From Craterostigma plantagineum (taxonomy: Eukaryota; Streptophyta; Magnoliopsida; Lamiales; Linderniaceae), in the NCBI GenBank assembly GCA_027422505.1, contig JAPQWV010000125.1, positions 806,001 to 870,000 on the forward strand: a stretch of DNA of 64,000 nt. The letters run 5' to 3'. The notes under the pieces are model-generated. The model was not told where the DNA came from and did not search any database. It worked only from the letters and a program-made list of their open reading frames with translations. Numbering within the stretch: position 1 is the first letter of the stretch; each line of letters begins with the position of its first letter. This document shows, piece by piece, positions 1-10,071 of this stretch. The translations under genes were made by a program, and so were the position numbers.

Positions 1-319
1 AGGTTGCGTTTGGATTGGCGTATTTGAACGAAATCGCGTGATTTGAAATCATGAATTTCAAAATCTTAATTTGAAATCCAAATCCATTGTTTTACAAAAC
101 GTTATGATTTCAAAATTCGGATTTCAAAATGAAGTTCGACCTCAAGCGCTCGAGTAGCTCGTCGAACTCGACTTCTAACTTTTTGTTAAAAGATTAAAAA
201 GTACAAAAATGAAATAAAAATAAACTCGTAGGACGGCTTGCGAGCACCTACGAGTGAGCTCGAGCTCGAGCCGGTTCATCGAGCTCACGAGTCAGCTTGA
301 CTTATCATTTACCCATCAC

Positions 320-350
<31 letters not shown>

Positions 351-570
351 TATTGCTATTATTTATTATTATTATTATTATTATTTGCGAAAACTCATTG
401 CCGACTCAACTTCAGAAGCGGACCATTTGACATGGAATTTCAAATCCGACAAATAATAAGCGTTTCGATTTCACATCGGATTTGACCGAAATCGAAATTC
501 AAATCCACTCGATTGCCGAACGGTAGATTTGGGCCAAATCCGAATTTCAAATCGAAATCCAAACGGGGCA
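1..570. mobile_element. Non-autonomous TIR element (MITE-like)
   Basis: The left edge carries GTTGCGTTTGGATT and the right edge carries its imperfect inverted complement, AATCCAAACGGGGC. Inside both ends are many copies of a GATTTGAAAT-type word in both orientations. The middle holds a second inverted layout rich in CGAGCTC and an ATT microsatellite. There is no coding capacity. The GTTTGG...CCAAAC termini resemble hAT-type non-autonomous elements, but the left end is at the window edge, so the target duplication cannot be checked. Confidence 0.6.
321..385. repeat. (ATT)n microsatellite
   Basis: A run of ATT/TTA units with one short interruption lies inside the TIR element at the window start. 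It creates a meaningless poly-isoleucine reading frame. Confidence 0.9.
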
Positions 571-828
571 TTATTGATTATCAGAATAACATCCAATATC
601 TTACTATTTCAGTGTTAAGAATCACTTTTTTAAACAAATTGTTCATTGTGGAACAAGAAGCGGGACATTGTCCAAACACTAACTAGCATCGTGCTGAATG
701 ATTAAAAATCACGAAAGCAAAGATGCCAAATTCACAAACTTTACAAGACAGAATCACATGCCCTTATATTTCACATTAAACAATATACACATCCATCACC
801 CCAAGAATTTGATGGGATTATTTATTAC

Positions 829-866
<38 letters not shown>

Positions 867-1132
867 CACGTTATCACAAACAAACTTCACATACAAAACA
901 CATTCTCAACTCAATTCGCATTAAAACCACCACCAAAATACAAAACTAAAAGTACAGCTAAACAACATATCCATCCCTTAACCCCTGAGAGACAACTAAC
1001 GCCTAGTTTGGCCCTTACCAACGATCCCTTCACCGCCCCAATTCCCCTCCCCAAGAACTCAAATCCTCGTACTAAAACATCGCCCAAGAAAATAATAATA
1101 TTACAACAACAAAGTGGGACCTAAATCAACAA
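571..1132. other. Intergenic / 3' flank of the MYC2-like gene, with (AT)n
   Basis: AT-rich sequence with no coding signal. It contains an uninterrupted AT dinucleotide run at about 833-865. The part nearest 1132 is probably the 3' untranslated region of the minus-strand MYC2-like gene. I could not fix the polyadenylation site. Confidence 0.7.
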
Positions 1133-3001
1133 TTACCTCGCCTCCATGATCCTCGAAACCAAGGCTGCCCTGAGCTGTTCTTGGCTGAACAACCTCCCCT
1201 CCATCTTCACAGTCACTTGCTGAATCATAATGTCCTTCACCACCGATACGCTCGCGTGGTAAACGTCGAGCTCGAGCTCACGGAGGGCCACCATGAGCCT
1301 AGCCGCAGGGTGGTTCCTCTTTCCACACTGAACCCTGACCATGGCGTCCCTCCCCATGACCTTCACGTCAGTCTCGAGGTCCACGATGGGCCCGCCCTCG
1401 AGCCGTGGGGCGGGCCCACGGCTCGACGACATCAGCTCCCTCTTGAGCGACTCGACCTGAGCCCTGAGCCTCTCCCTCTCAGAATCGAAGGTCGAAGCCC
1501 TGGCCTTGAGCTCGTTGATGTAGGAGATTGCGTCCCCCAAAAGGGAGGCTTTGTCCATCTTGGAAACGTTGGGCACAACTGCTCTTAGTGCGTAGAACTT
1601 TTGGTTGAGCTTCTCCCTTCTCTGCCTTTCGGCCTCGACGTGGTTAAGGGGCTCCTCCCTGCCGTTGGCGGGCTTTCGCCCGCGTTTTCTGGGTTTTTTC
1701 TCGGGCGGGGGTTCGGGCGGGCCGGGCTTGGTGCTGAGGCTGTCGACCTCCTTGACCACGGAGGGTTCGAGGTCTGACTGGTCTGAGTCGTTCTGGTCAT
1801 GCTTTGGGGGAATTACGACGCCTGAGCTGAAGGAAAGCATGCCGCCGTCTTCGTTGTTGTTGTTGCTGCCTCTTGAGGTTGGGGATTTGAGGACTTTCGA
1901 ATTGTTGGTCTTACTGCTGTTGCTGGGGAAGAATAGCTCGTCTGAGTTGTTGTTGGGCTCTTCGCCGAAGTTTAGTATGTGGACGGCTTCGTCTTTGAGG
2001 TTGTTGTTGTTTCCAGCGATGGTGTTTCTTGCTTCGATGACGGTGGTGGTGGTGCTGCCGTTGAATTCTGAGAAGTTTAGCTCCTTTGGGGCTGAGTAGC
2101 GGTGGTTGGAGGAGGCGTTTGGAGGATTTTCGCCGGCGGTTGAGTTGAATCCACCTGAGAAATTGAGCTCTTTTGGGAAGGGGTAACCATGGTTAGGATT
2201 AGGGTTAGGGTCGGGGTTGGGGTTGTGATTGAAGTCGCCGTCGCTGAATAGGAGTTGATTGCTGGTATTATCGGGAGCAGCGCCACCGTTGCCGCCTTTT
2301 TCGCCGCCGTCGGCGACGTGATTCAGCACGGGGTCGATCAGCCATAGGCTGGCTGGATCCGAATCCGAGAAAAAGGGTAGGGAACCCGAATCCAAACCGG
2401 ATCCGTTTCCGAAACTGAACAGAGAGACGATCTTCTTCACGAAATCAGGGTTTTGGTAGATTACCTCAGTCGAGCCGAGCTCGACGACGCCGTTGACCAC
2501 CGGCACGCACGCCATGGTTCCGATCCCGAATCCACACGCCTGCCGAGACCGCTCGCACGGCGAACCGGACAGGCGGTCCGGTCCAGAGATCCAGACCGGA
2601 GCCGACGAGGCGAACGCCTGGCCGGGAAGACCCGAGCCCGGCGCGAAGGACTGCGTCATGGAGATGAGGAAGAACCACTCGGTGTCGGTGACCTCATCTT
2701 CGACCGAATCGACGGCTTCCGCAGCCGCGGCGTCCTCCGGCGAGCCAGAGATGAGCCAGTTGAGCTCGCGAAGGATCCTCTTACGGTGCTCCTGCTCGGA
2801 AGGAGACGACGTCGCCTTGCGCCGCGTAGGATTCGCTTCCCCCTTGTAGAAGCCGTCTCCCCAGGTTAGGATCGCGGGACCTTCGCCGTCCACGGCGGCG
2901 GACGACTGCCAGAAGATGGCGTACGTCCATCTGTGCTGCCCAGTCTCGATCAACGAGTAGAGAAGCTGCTGAATCGACTCTTGGTTGAACGAATTGTCCA
3001 T
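1133..3001 (-). CDS. MYC2-like: MYC2-type bHLH transcription factor
   Basis: A single uninterrupted 622-residue frame, matching the intronless MYC2/3/4 genes (about 590-625 residues). The N-terminal bHLH-MYC_N region (about residues 10-200; motif RWTYAIFWQ, then [10 protein letters not shown]) is the JAZ- and mediator-binding part in this family. An Asn/Ser/Pro-rich linker follows, with [11 protein letters not shown] near 255-270. A basic stretch RKRGRKP precedes the bHLH at about 449-500, with the E-box-reading [13 protein letters not shown]. The C terminus (about 535-620) is the ACT-like dimerisation domain. In this family the protein acts in the nucleus as the main jasmonate-response regulator, binding G-box DNA and repressed by JAZ proteins. 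The symbol reflects family resemblance; MYC2 versus MYC3/4 orthology is not settled here. Confidence 0.95.
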   Translation of the reverse strand: MDNSFNQESIQQLLYSLIETGQHRWTYAIFWQSSAAVDGEGPAILTWGDGFYKGEANPTRRKATSSPSEQEHRKRILRELNWLISGSPEDAAAAEAVDSVEDEVTDTEWFFLISMTQSFAPGSGLPGQAFASSAPVWISGPDRLSGSPCERSRQACGFGIGTMACVPVVNGVVELGSTEVIYQNPDFVKKIVSLFSFGNGSGLDSGSLPFFSDSDPASLWLIDPVLNHVADGGEKGGNGGAAPDNTSNQLLFSDGDFNHNPNPDPNPNPNHGYPFPKELNFSGGFNSTAGENPPNASSNHRYSAPKELNFSEFNGSTTTTVIEARNTIAGNNNNLKDEAVHILNFGEEPNNNSDELFFPSNSSKTNNSKVLKSPTSRGSNNNNEDGGMLSFSSGVVIPPKHDQNDSDQSDLEPSVVKEVDSLSTKPGPPEPPPEKKPRKRGRKPANGREEPLNHVEAERQRREKLNQKFYALRAVVPNVSKMDKASLLGDAISYINELKARASTFDSERERLRAQVESLKRELMSSSRGPAPRLEGGPIVDLETDVKVMGRDAMVRVQCGKRNHPAARLMVALRELELDVYHASVSVVKDIMIQQVTVKMEGRLFSQEQLRAALVSRIMEAR

Positions 3002-3087
3002 GGAATTTGCGATGCGTTTCTCTTTTTTCGGTTCTCGCCGAGTTAAACCATTCGATAGGGTGGTTTTTTTCTTAATAGCTTTTCTGC

Positions 3088-3157
3088 AGAAGAGAGAGAG
3101 AGAGAGAGGGCGAGAGAGAGAGAGAGAGAATGCTAGAGAGAGAGAGAGATAGAGTTA
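3088..3157. repeat. (GA)n tract in the MYC2-like 5' leader
   Basis: Three GA runs separated by short interruptions, 87-156 bp upstream of the MYC2-like start. In the transcript they read as a CT-rich leader. GA/CT tracts are common in plant core promoters and leaders and can bind BPC-type factors. That role is inference. Confidence 0.8.
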
Positions 3158-3256
3158 GGTGAGTTGTGGAATTTGGATTTGGGATTAATTTCGTGTGAAT
3201 TTGAGTTGAATTTATTTGATTGGCTGCTTTGCTTATCTGCTCATGTTACTCTCAAT

Positions 3257-3272
3257 GCGACGACGTCACACC
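3257..3272 (-). promoter_or_regulatory. ACGT-core site upstream of the MYC2-like gene
   Basis: The sequence CGACGTCAC (TGACGTCG on the gene strand) lies about 260 bp upstream of the start codon. It matches the TGACG / ACGT core read by plant bZIP factors. It is a single site with no sign of conservation, so functional status is uncertain. Confidence 0.35.
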
Positions 3273-3732
3273 CATATAGCCACCACAAACGCTATTTCTA
3301 TCTGATTATCTAATAGTTTGTACTAATCATTTATGATCTCATTAAAAGCCTATTTTTGTTACAGCAACGAAAATCAAATCTTTCTCGGAAGAAATAAAAG
3401 TAAATTAGAGAAGAGTCAATCACCATTCCAAGTTTAAAAATAGCGTATTACATTTTAATTTATATATTGTATTTTCGTCACATGATAATTTGAGCTAAAA
3501 AACCGATGAGCGATCATATTTTCATTTTAATTCGAGCGATAATTGGGATTGAACAAAATTTCCGAATTACTTGTTATCCTGAAATTAAATTTCAATTCGG
3601 TCGGTGAAATTTCAAATAAGTTCATAACTGGCAAAATATTACATCATGCAATGGAGTGACCATCCACACTAGGTCTTCAGCCCCTTTTCATAATATCTTC
3701 ACTTTTTCTTCAATTGATACATGAAAAATTTT
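3273..3732. other. Upstream region of the MYC2-like gene, no gene seen
   Basis: AT-rich non-coding DNA with a weak inverted arrangement around 3530-3620 (TTCAATTCGG-type words). I see no open frame or RNA gene. Confidence 0.6.
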
Positions 3733-4141
3733 ATAAGTACCCAATAGTATAAAAAAATTAAATCAGTCTCCTGTCAAATTTTTTTTATGTGTAGGTACCT
3801 AAAATCATAAAATATTTACACATAGTTACTCGTTTGGCTGAAGGTACATCATATTATAAATTTAGGTCCCGTATAACTATATTTTTGTACATTTAAAAAA
3901 TATATGTCATGTATACGGAGATATTAGACATCATATTTGGAAATTTGGTTCCCATAAACACGTGATATGATACGTAATATACATATAAAAAGACACTTAA
4001 ACGATGGAATATGATACTAACAACCAAACGGGTATCTATTTGTCAAAACCTTATTTTACTAGGTACCTATATATAACATTTTTCGACAGAGTACTGAAAT
4101 GATAATTTTTATTCTTTTGGGTATTTAAGTGCAGATACACA
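3733..4141. mobile_element. Foldback / MITE-like element
   Basis: The two halves are imperfect reverse complements over most of their length. The left side starts near AAGTACCCAATAGTAT and the right side ends near TTTTGGGTATTTAAG. Matching inner blocks include TAGGTACCTA on both sides and CGTTTGGCTG against CAACCAAACG. This gives a roughly 400-bp hairpin with a short centre and no coding capacity, as expected of a non-autonomous foldback element. Confidence 0.65.
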
Positions 4142-4342
4142 TACCTGACTGAAACATTAATATTAATACTGCAATTTGAGTTAATTAATTCAAAAAGAAT
4201 TGCGGATTTAATTATTTTTTTGAGTAAAATTTAGGGGCACTTTTGTTTCAGACCACATTAAGTTTCATTTAGCTTTTTAGGACCCTGTCAGAAATTTCAT
4301 AGTTTGAAGGACCCGATTTGCGCAGAAACAATTTATGGTTCT

Positions 4343-4468
4343 GCAATACCACTTCATTGTACTTCAGTACCACTTCATGGATATGCAGTACCACTTCATT
4401 GTTCTGCAGTACCACTTAACTGATCTATAGTACCACTTCATTGTTTTTCAGTACCACTTCATCATGCT
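4343..4468. repeat. 21-bp minisatellite, six units
   Basis: Six consecutive 21-bp units of the type GCAGTACCACTTCATTGTTCT start at 4343, 4364, 4385, 4406, 4427 and 4448. The phase is kept exactly while individual bases vary. Related units, with similar flanking sequence, recur at 9361-9427. Confidence 0.85.
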
Positions 4469-5053
4469 GAAATAATAGAAAAAGATCATTTGATACCAGT
4501 TGATATACAATGCGTAACAGTTGCGTACTTTTGGGTCTTCATCGCTAGATTTTATCAAAATTGGATTCTTAAAACTATTTTTTTTCCGACAAGGGACTGA
4601 ACTAAATTAAAACCCTTATTTGGGCCTGAAACTCAATTTGCACTAAAATTTATATCTTGAACCACAAAACAAGAGAATGGTCCTTGTCGCTCGTCTCAGG
4701 TAGTTCTGTTTCCATTCGATGAATAATTTAACCTGACAAACCCTTGGCATAAACGAACGATGATAAAAAAAGACTTTCAAAAACTATGGCCCACGAGCCG
4801 TACATATTACATGTTCGATAGCCATCCATGTCTTCATATTACAAAGTTCTATGATTGATAATATGTGGTCACCAAAAGAAAAATGAAAGAAAAGAAAATC
4901 TAACAAGACAACAAAGCACATTAAAGATGATGAATTTTCTCCCAGATAAAATATCTGAGGGCAGGCAGTAAGTCCTATGGTTAAAATCAAGCGAAGTCAG
5001 TAGTATCAAAGCACCACAACAGCAAAAAAACAACATACCTATAGTGAAGAAAT
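4469..5053. other. Intergenic, 3' side of the basic-region gene
   Basis: Continues the dispersed repeat around the 21-bp array to about 4640. It then becomes non-coding sequence that probably includes the 3' untranslated region of the gene at 5054-5542. The short antisense frames here have no recognisable domain. Confidence 0.5.
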
Positions 5054-5542
5054 CTAACCCTTGTTGTTTCTTGCATCTGATTTCCACTGTCTCCTGCTGA
5101 GCTGGACCCTCTTCGCCGGGTTTTCGTCTGCTTCGACGAAACCATCTCCAATGGGAGCTTCGAAATCTCCACAGCCATTGGATTCTTTCTTCGTTTCCCC
5201 GTTTCTTGCATCTCTTTTCCAATTTCTCAGGGAACGAACACGAACCGAACTATCTTCGGAAGGCGGGTTAGCAGGCGAGCCGTCGATCTGCAAAGGGACG
5301 GGAAAGAAAGCGCCAGCTGTACGCTGATGGAAGTTGCCATCGTCGGCCCGTAAGTGAGTGGACTTCATCGTAGTGTCTTGCTCGCGTTTACGAGCCCTAT
5401 ACCTGCGCTGCCTCTCGCGGTTCTTTAGACGGCGGGCTAATACTTCGTCGGGATTTTCTGAATCTTCTTCAGTTCCGTCGAATCGAAGCATGAGGGCGTC
5501 TTCGTACGTCGTAAGAGTCGAGGGGTATTGCAGATTGTCCAT
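5054..5542 (-). CDS. Small bZIP-like basic-region protein without a zipper
   Basis: A 162-residue single-exon frame. Near residues 36-54 it has LARRLKNRERQRRYRARKR, which fits the N-x7-R pattern of bZIP basic regions (Asn41...Arg49). The start is at the first ATG of a conserved-looking acidic N terminus (YEDALMLRF, then an Asp/Glu-rich run). After the basic region there are no heptad leucines; the rest is Ser/Arg/Asp-rich and low complexity. By analogy it may bind nucleic acid in the nucleus, but it lacks the usual dimerisation element. An alternative is that a zipper-coding exon exists and the real transcript splices before the stop at 5054. I do not recognise a named gene. Confidence 0.65.
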   Translation of the reverse strand: MDNLQYPSTLTTYEDALMLRFDGTEEDSENPDEVLARRLKNRERQRRYRARKREQDTTMKSTHLRADDGNFHQRTAGAFFPVPLQIDGSPANPPSEDSSVRVRSLRNWKRDARNGETKKESNGCGDFEAPIGDGFVEADENPAKRVQLSRRQWKSDARNNKG

Positions 5543-7209
5543 TTGGTCAGAATCATGCCAAAAAGAAATTCTGTCTTTCGACCGAAACTCGGAGAGCTGT
5601 TTCGAAAACTAGCAACTTAGTTGAAACTGGGAAGATTTAAAACTTCGAAGCTGATGATTCTGATAAGCATAGCCTGCACATGGACGATCGATTGGTAAAA
5701 ATTTCGTACGTGGAAAAACTTCACACGAAAGGTTGGAAAGCGAGCAAAAGAGGATCGAAGTCTTGATATTACGTTTATTTCTTCTATCATTCGAGTAACT
5801 ATCATGAGCTTCTTTACAGTATTACAGCTACATGAGAGGTGGAACTACTTTCGACTTTGCGAATTCGCACGCCGACACAATGTTCAAACCTAACCTAAGG
5901 TCACGCAGACAAATAACACCATTCATCTGATGAGCACTCAAAGCAGCATTTTGAGTTTATTGAATTGCAATTATTAGAATGTCAAGACAGCTTCAACAGA
6001 TGATCAGTGGAGGGAATACTTCTTTCTACTTACAACAGCCCGTGAAAGAGAAGACAATTGAAAGAAAAACAACGGCACTGTTTCAATCTTCAAGCATTCA
6101 AAAATTCCCCTAACACTCAACTTACATTACATACACAATTCCCCGAATGCACAAGTAATCGATTCAAGCGATTATCAGGTTCTCTATTTACAAACAGGCA
6201 TAACATATTTCCGCCCAAAAATACAATCAACAACACACCTTTGCGCCGCGATGAACGAATCAATAACCCGATTTCCATCCATAAAGTGCCTAAAATGATG
6301 AATACACAAGCGAAGCTCCATTTTCAAGCCCAATCACATAACACACCAACAAATCAGGCGAAAAAAGTACATTGCAACGTAATCATAAATTCGGGTGGAG
6401 AACACGCAGAAACAATCGTATTTATCAAGGAAAAAAACAGCTAACATGAGTTCAAATCGATCATGCTTTTAGCTTACGTAAATTAGCTCCCTTGGTTCCT
6501 CGCCTATCTGATTCTCATGGAATGAATGCGTCGTTTCGATGTACGGGAATCTGAGTTTACAAACATCATTTGGTAGATTATAAAATTAGGGCTAATTACA
6601 CTTGGTGATCCTATAGTTCCATACTAATTGTAATTAAGCACCAATATGTCTTCAATTACTACATTAACAACCTTGTGCTTATGGATAATAAATCTCAGTC
6701 CCTAAGTACTCAGCTCACAAAGTACAGGCGAAACAATTTAAACTTTATCTAATTCAGCTGACGCGTCAATTAATTCAATTTGGTCTATTTTATGTGCAAT
6801 TAAATTCGCTATATTAAACGTAGTTATAAAAAGGAAAAAGAAATATTTTGTAGGAAATGTTTCTACATCTTCATGCATATAAGGATAATGATTTTTGTAT
6901 ATATATAATATAATGCATGGAATATAAACCATTTAGCAAGTGTTGTGAAAATGAAACCGTCAAATTTCAATTTTCAATTATGAGCAATTTTTTGAAATTG
7001 CTTGTCTTCATTTCGTATGAAATTCGGACGTCATTTATGACGTCATAAACGGTTGAGATTGAAAAAAGAAAAAGAAAAAAAAATCCAAGAACAATCCTGG
7101 AAAACAAGGGTTCTGAGTTCTGTGACCCAAATAAAGATTACCTATGTAATGTAATCTCAACCATTTCGGATTTCCACAATTTTTCTCCCTTATTCTTCTT
7201 CACCAAACA
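5543..7209. other. Intergenic region between divergent genes
   Basis: About 1.7 kb between the basic-region gene (-) and the VQ gene (+), so both promoters should lie here. The 128-residue frame at 6058-6444 has no domain and Asn/Thr-rich translated-noise composition. At about 6590-6720 there is a TAATTACACTTGGTGATCC-type segment that looks like a decayed dispersed repeat. A direct TGACGTCA-like pair (ACGTCA, then TGACGTCA) occurs near 7028-7047. Confidence 0.55.
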
Positions 7210-7501
7210 CTGAAAGAATTACTACTTAAGCTCGCCGAAGATCTCTGAAAATGGCCATCGAATCCCTTGCTGTTGCTCGACCCTTCTTCACATGTAAGTT
7301 CATTCGCCTTTAATCGTAAGACGTTGATTTGGAATACCTTCTGTGTGTTCGTCGCGAAAAGAGGCGAAATGAATAGACGGTCACGTTAGAATTAGTTCAA
7401 TAAAAATTCGAGGCTATTGTTTCTGCAATTTTTTTGGGGAATGAGCTGTTTAGCATCTGTTGTTTCTTTGCGACCTTCAATGCATTGAAAAAAAAGCGCA
7501 G
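7210..7501 (+). promoter_or_regulatory. Putative 5' leader exon and leader intron of the VQ gene
   Basis: A good donor (ACAT|GTAAGT, intron from 7294) and acceptor (GCGCAG|, exon from 7502) bracket an AT-rich intron ending three bases before the VQ start codon at 7505. The leader exon contains an upstream ATG at 7251. After splicing, that ATG opens a different frame, which would stop inside the VQ coding sequence near 7606. The splice sites are visible; the leader's 5' end is a guess. Confidence 0.5.
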
Positions 7502-7504
7502 GTC

Positions 7505-8138
7505 ATGGATTCAAATCAAGCCCTCAAATTGAGCAGGGAAGACGAAGATCGCCTTGGCATCAACAAAGCCAGCAAAAACATCAAGAAAAGCCCTCTAAAC
7601 CATCCTAATTGCCCAAACCCTAATTCGAACCAGCCTCAGCAGACGCAAATCTACAACGTGTCTAAGAGGGATTTTCGAGAAATGGTTCAGCGAATGACGG
7701 GCCCGCCTCGGCGCGAGCCCTTGCCTAAGAGCAACCCTAAGCCGCCAAACGAGAGCTCTATGCGCATTCTTCCCCCGCCTTTAATCCCTACTGCTCGCCC
7801 GGGGCCCTTAAATAGCGCTTCGAATTCGAATGATATGGTTCGATTCGATCTCCTTAACAAAACAGAACCAATTTGATCCTTTTTTGCCTAAATGTGTGGT
7901 TGAGTTTAACTGCTAATGAGTAGCCTTATCTGTCTGCTTATATGCGCTTACTTTGCAGAATTCAATCGTTGATTCGAGCCCTCACAATGTGCCACCTCAG
8001 CCACCGCCGCCGGAAAATGTTATTTCAACGGAGGTGTTATCTCCGACGGCTGAGTATCTATTGAGTTTGCCGACAGATTTCTTGAACCCTTCGCCTTATT
8101 TCTCGATGAGTTTGAGTCCAACGTGGAGAAGTCAATGA
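7505..8138 (+). CDS. VQ-motif protein, HAIKU1-like
   Basis: Exons 7505-7837 and 7959-8138 give 170 residues, joined in phase 0. The VQ motif FREMVQRMTG fits FxxxVQxxTG at about residues 60-69. The N-terminal LGINKASKNIKKSPL block, the Pro-rich middle and a C terminus with PTAEYLLSLPTDFLNPSP resemble HAIKU1-type VQ proteins. These act as nuclear partners of WRKY factors; HAIKU1 itself controls endosperm and seed size. The acceptor (CTTTGCAG) is clear. The donor (ATG|GTTCGA) is weak, but it is the only GT in the right phase before the frame stops at 7876. The ATG at 7460 would lie in the leader intron, so 7505 is preferred. Confidence 0.8.
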
Positions 8139-9360
8139 TCCTTTCATGGCTCAGATGGGTTCCAAGAATCGATGATGCTTTTGTTAACCTTGGAAAAAGT
8201 GAGGTCTTTGGCGCAATTCGTCGTCTTCTCTCTTATTCGTTTTGAAGGGTTCTTTTTTGTTAGGTTAGGTGAACTGTGAATGATTTGTCGCCATTTTTTA
8301 ACTGATGGTTCTTACCTTGTTTAGCATTTCGAAAAGTCTGGTTTAGCGGATATTGAATGAAGCTTGTCGTTTAAACATCTTTGGTGCATATTTTTTGTAG
8401 AACTTCGGAATTTTTTTCTTAACGGTCTTAGAGAACTTGTTTTTCCATTTTTCTTTTTTTATGTTTGTAAGGCGAAGAATGAAATGCAGGCTAGAAAGAC
8501 CTCTGCAGATACGTTGTAGGTAAGAGTGCTTTAAACATGTGTTACGAATCTTTATCTGTTTCCTGTGTTTTTCGTTTCTTGGATTCATCGCACGTTAGCT
8601 CGTTCTCTCTCACGCAGACGACGTTGGAAATATCGATCTTATTTTTTTTTTTCCCTAACTTCCTAATGCTTCGTACGTTATATGCGCCGTGCAGATTCAT
8701 CGGCGCACCGTTATAACCTAACGTTAACTACTTTTCGTTTTTTCAGTTGAATTAATTTTTACGTATTTTCATTTGCCTGCGTTTGCTGAAACTGAGGCGC
8801 CTTTATTTGGCGCGTTTTGAGCCCTGATATTCGTAGGATTATCTGATGCTTTCGCCGTGAAAGAATGCGCCGATCCGTTATTTTTCGTCGCAGATAAAGA
8901 AATGAAACTTTTTAGGTCTCTATGGAATTGAAAAATGAAACGATAGTCGTGCAATAGAAAATTCTATGCATGTATTGTAGTATATATTTTCAAATATTCA
9001 CGCTTGATATAAATCAACATACTAACATTAGTAAGCGTCAAGCTTTGAATTTCCTCATTTATTCTTTGTCTGGAAATTACTTGTTGGTTTCCTTTAAGAA
9101 ATAATGTGTCTAGTCTAGTCTATGGACTATGAAGATTTACATGCGCTTATATCTATTTTTGAAGAGTAGTTACGCTTGAATGGACTTTTTATTTTTTTAG
9201 AATTGAAGAATCTGTCTGTGGTTTGCAGTTTCTGTTCCTTTTTTCCTGTCATCTTTTTTTATTTTTTCAGTTACTACATATTAGGAGGCAATTTTCGTTG
9301 AAGCCCATGTCAGGATGCGAATTCGTTAGGAAAAAAATTAGTTTTAAGTACTCGATTTGT
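8139..9360. other. Intergenic, no gene seen
   Basis: AT-rich DNA after the VQ gene. Short frames on either strand (8343-8588, 8769-8954) show no domain and no splice context. The first few hundred bases probably include the VQ 3' untranslated region. Confidence 0.55.
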
Positions 9361-9427
9361 TCTGTAATATTTCATTGTTCTGCAGTAAGACTTCATTGTT
9401 CTGGAGTAACGCTTCATTATTCTGAAA
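9361..9427. repeat. 21-bp minisatellite, second locus
   Basis: About three units of the family seen at 4343-4468 (for example GCAGTAAGACTTCATTGTTCT), again with a 21-bp period. The tail is similar at both loci: GAAATAA, then GATCAT, then GTAACAGTT. The two loci therefore look like copies of one dispersed element rather than independent arrays. Confidence 0.75.
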
Positions 9428-9857
9428 TAACACAAAACGATCATCCGGTAACAGTTCGTATACACTTTATGACACTTGTGTCATTTAGGTCCTTATCTCT
9501 ATTTTAAAATATTTTTGGGACCTGATTTGTAATATACCCTACATATTACTATGCTTTTTCTGAAAAAATTCTTCGAGATAGTAAGTGAGACAAAGAAGCG
9601 TAGAACTGAACTTGGGAAGTGTTTGAGATTTACCTCAGAAAAAAAAAAAAAAACGAAAAATGACAGTTTTCGTGCAAATTCATTTTCTTCTGCTGACTCA
9701 GAATCTAATTATCAAGTCAAACTTTAATAAAATAATAGTTGTGTCTTATTCAATCTCCGTTTACTTGTTCGCCAAAGTCATGGAAGGAACAGTTTATGAT
9801 AAAGAGATTTATTTAATTACGCGGTTTCATTAGCCGGCGAGAGATAGGGACAGAGAG

Positions 9858-10004
9858 AGTGAAAGATTATTGAGTGTTGTGAGGAAGATGGATTCCCAGC
9901 AATTACTTCGTTTTGACCCATCAGTGCTCATCTTTCCGTGAATGTAACTTTACCTTGACCTCATACTGTTTGATGAAATTCCTCTTAAGCTATCTGCTTT
10001 GATA
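9858..10004 (+). pseudogene. Decayed extra copy of VAP exon 1
   Basis: ATG at 9888 opens MDSQQLLRFDPS, then VLIFP and a stop at 9939-9941. The same leader, coding and intron sequence recurs at 10,043-10,190 around the working exon 1 (10,072-10,129). Relative to that copy it lacks nine coding bases and its splice donor is damaged (CCGTGAATG in place of CCATGTATG). An AC microsatellite separates the two copies. It would yield only an 18-codon frame, so it is a non-functional partial tandem duplicate. Confidence 0.8.
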
Positions 10005-10020
10005 TTGGAAAGGATTTTTC

Positions 10021-10042
10021 ACACACACACACACACACACAC
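10021..10042. repeat. (AC)n microsatellite
   Basis: Eleven AC units at the junction between the two tandem copies of VAP exon 1. They may mark the duplication breakpoint. Confidence 0.9.
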
Positions 10043-10071
10043 AGAGTGATTTGTTGATTATTGTGAGAAAT

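Noticed and set aside
2191..2226. Telomere-like GGTTAGG repeats
   Set aside because: They encode the Asn-Pro repeat of the MYC2-like linker, and are degenerate. A similar stretch near 61,340 encodes Pro-Asn repeats in the zinc-finger gene.
1181..2869. Several long open frames antisense to, or in other frames of, the MYC2-like gene
   Set aside because: They are shadows created by the GC-rich coding sequence; none shows a domain, while the minus frame carries the full MYC2 architecture.
6058..6444. 128-residue frame
   Set aside because: Low-complexity Asn/Thr/His composition, no domain, no start context; lies between two divergent genes.
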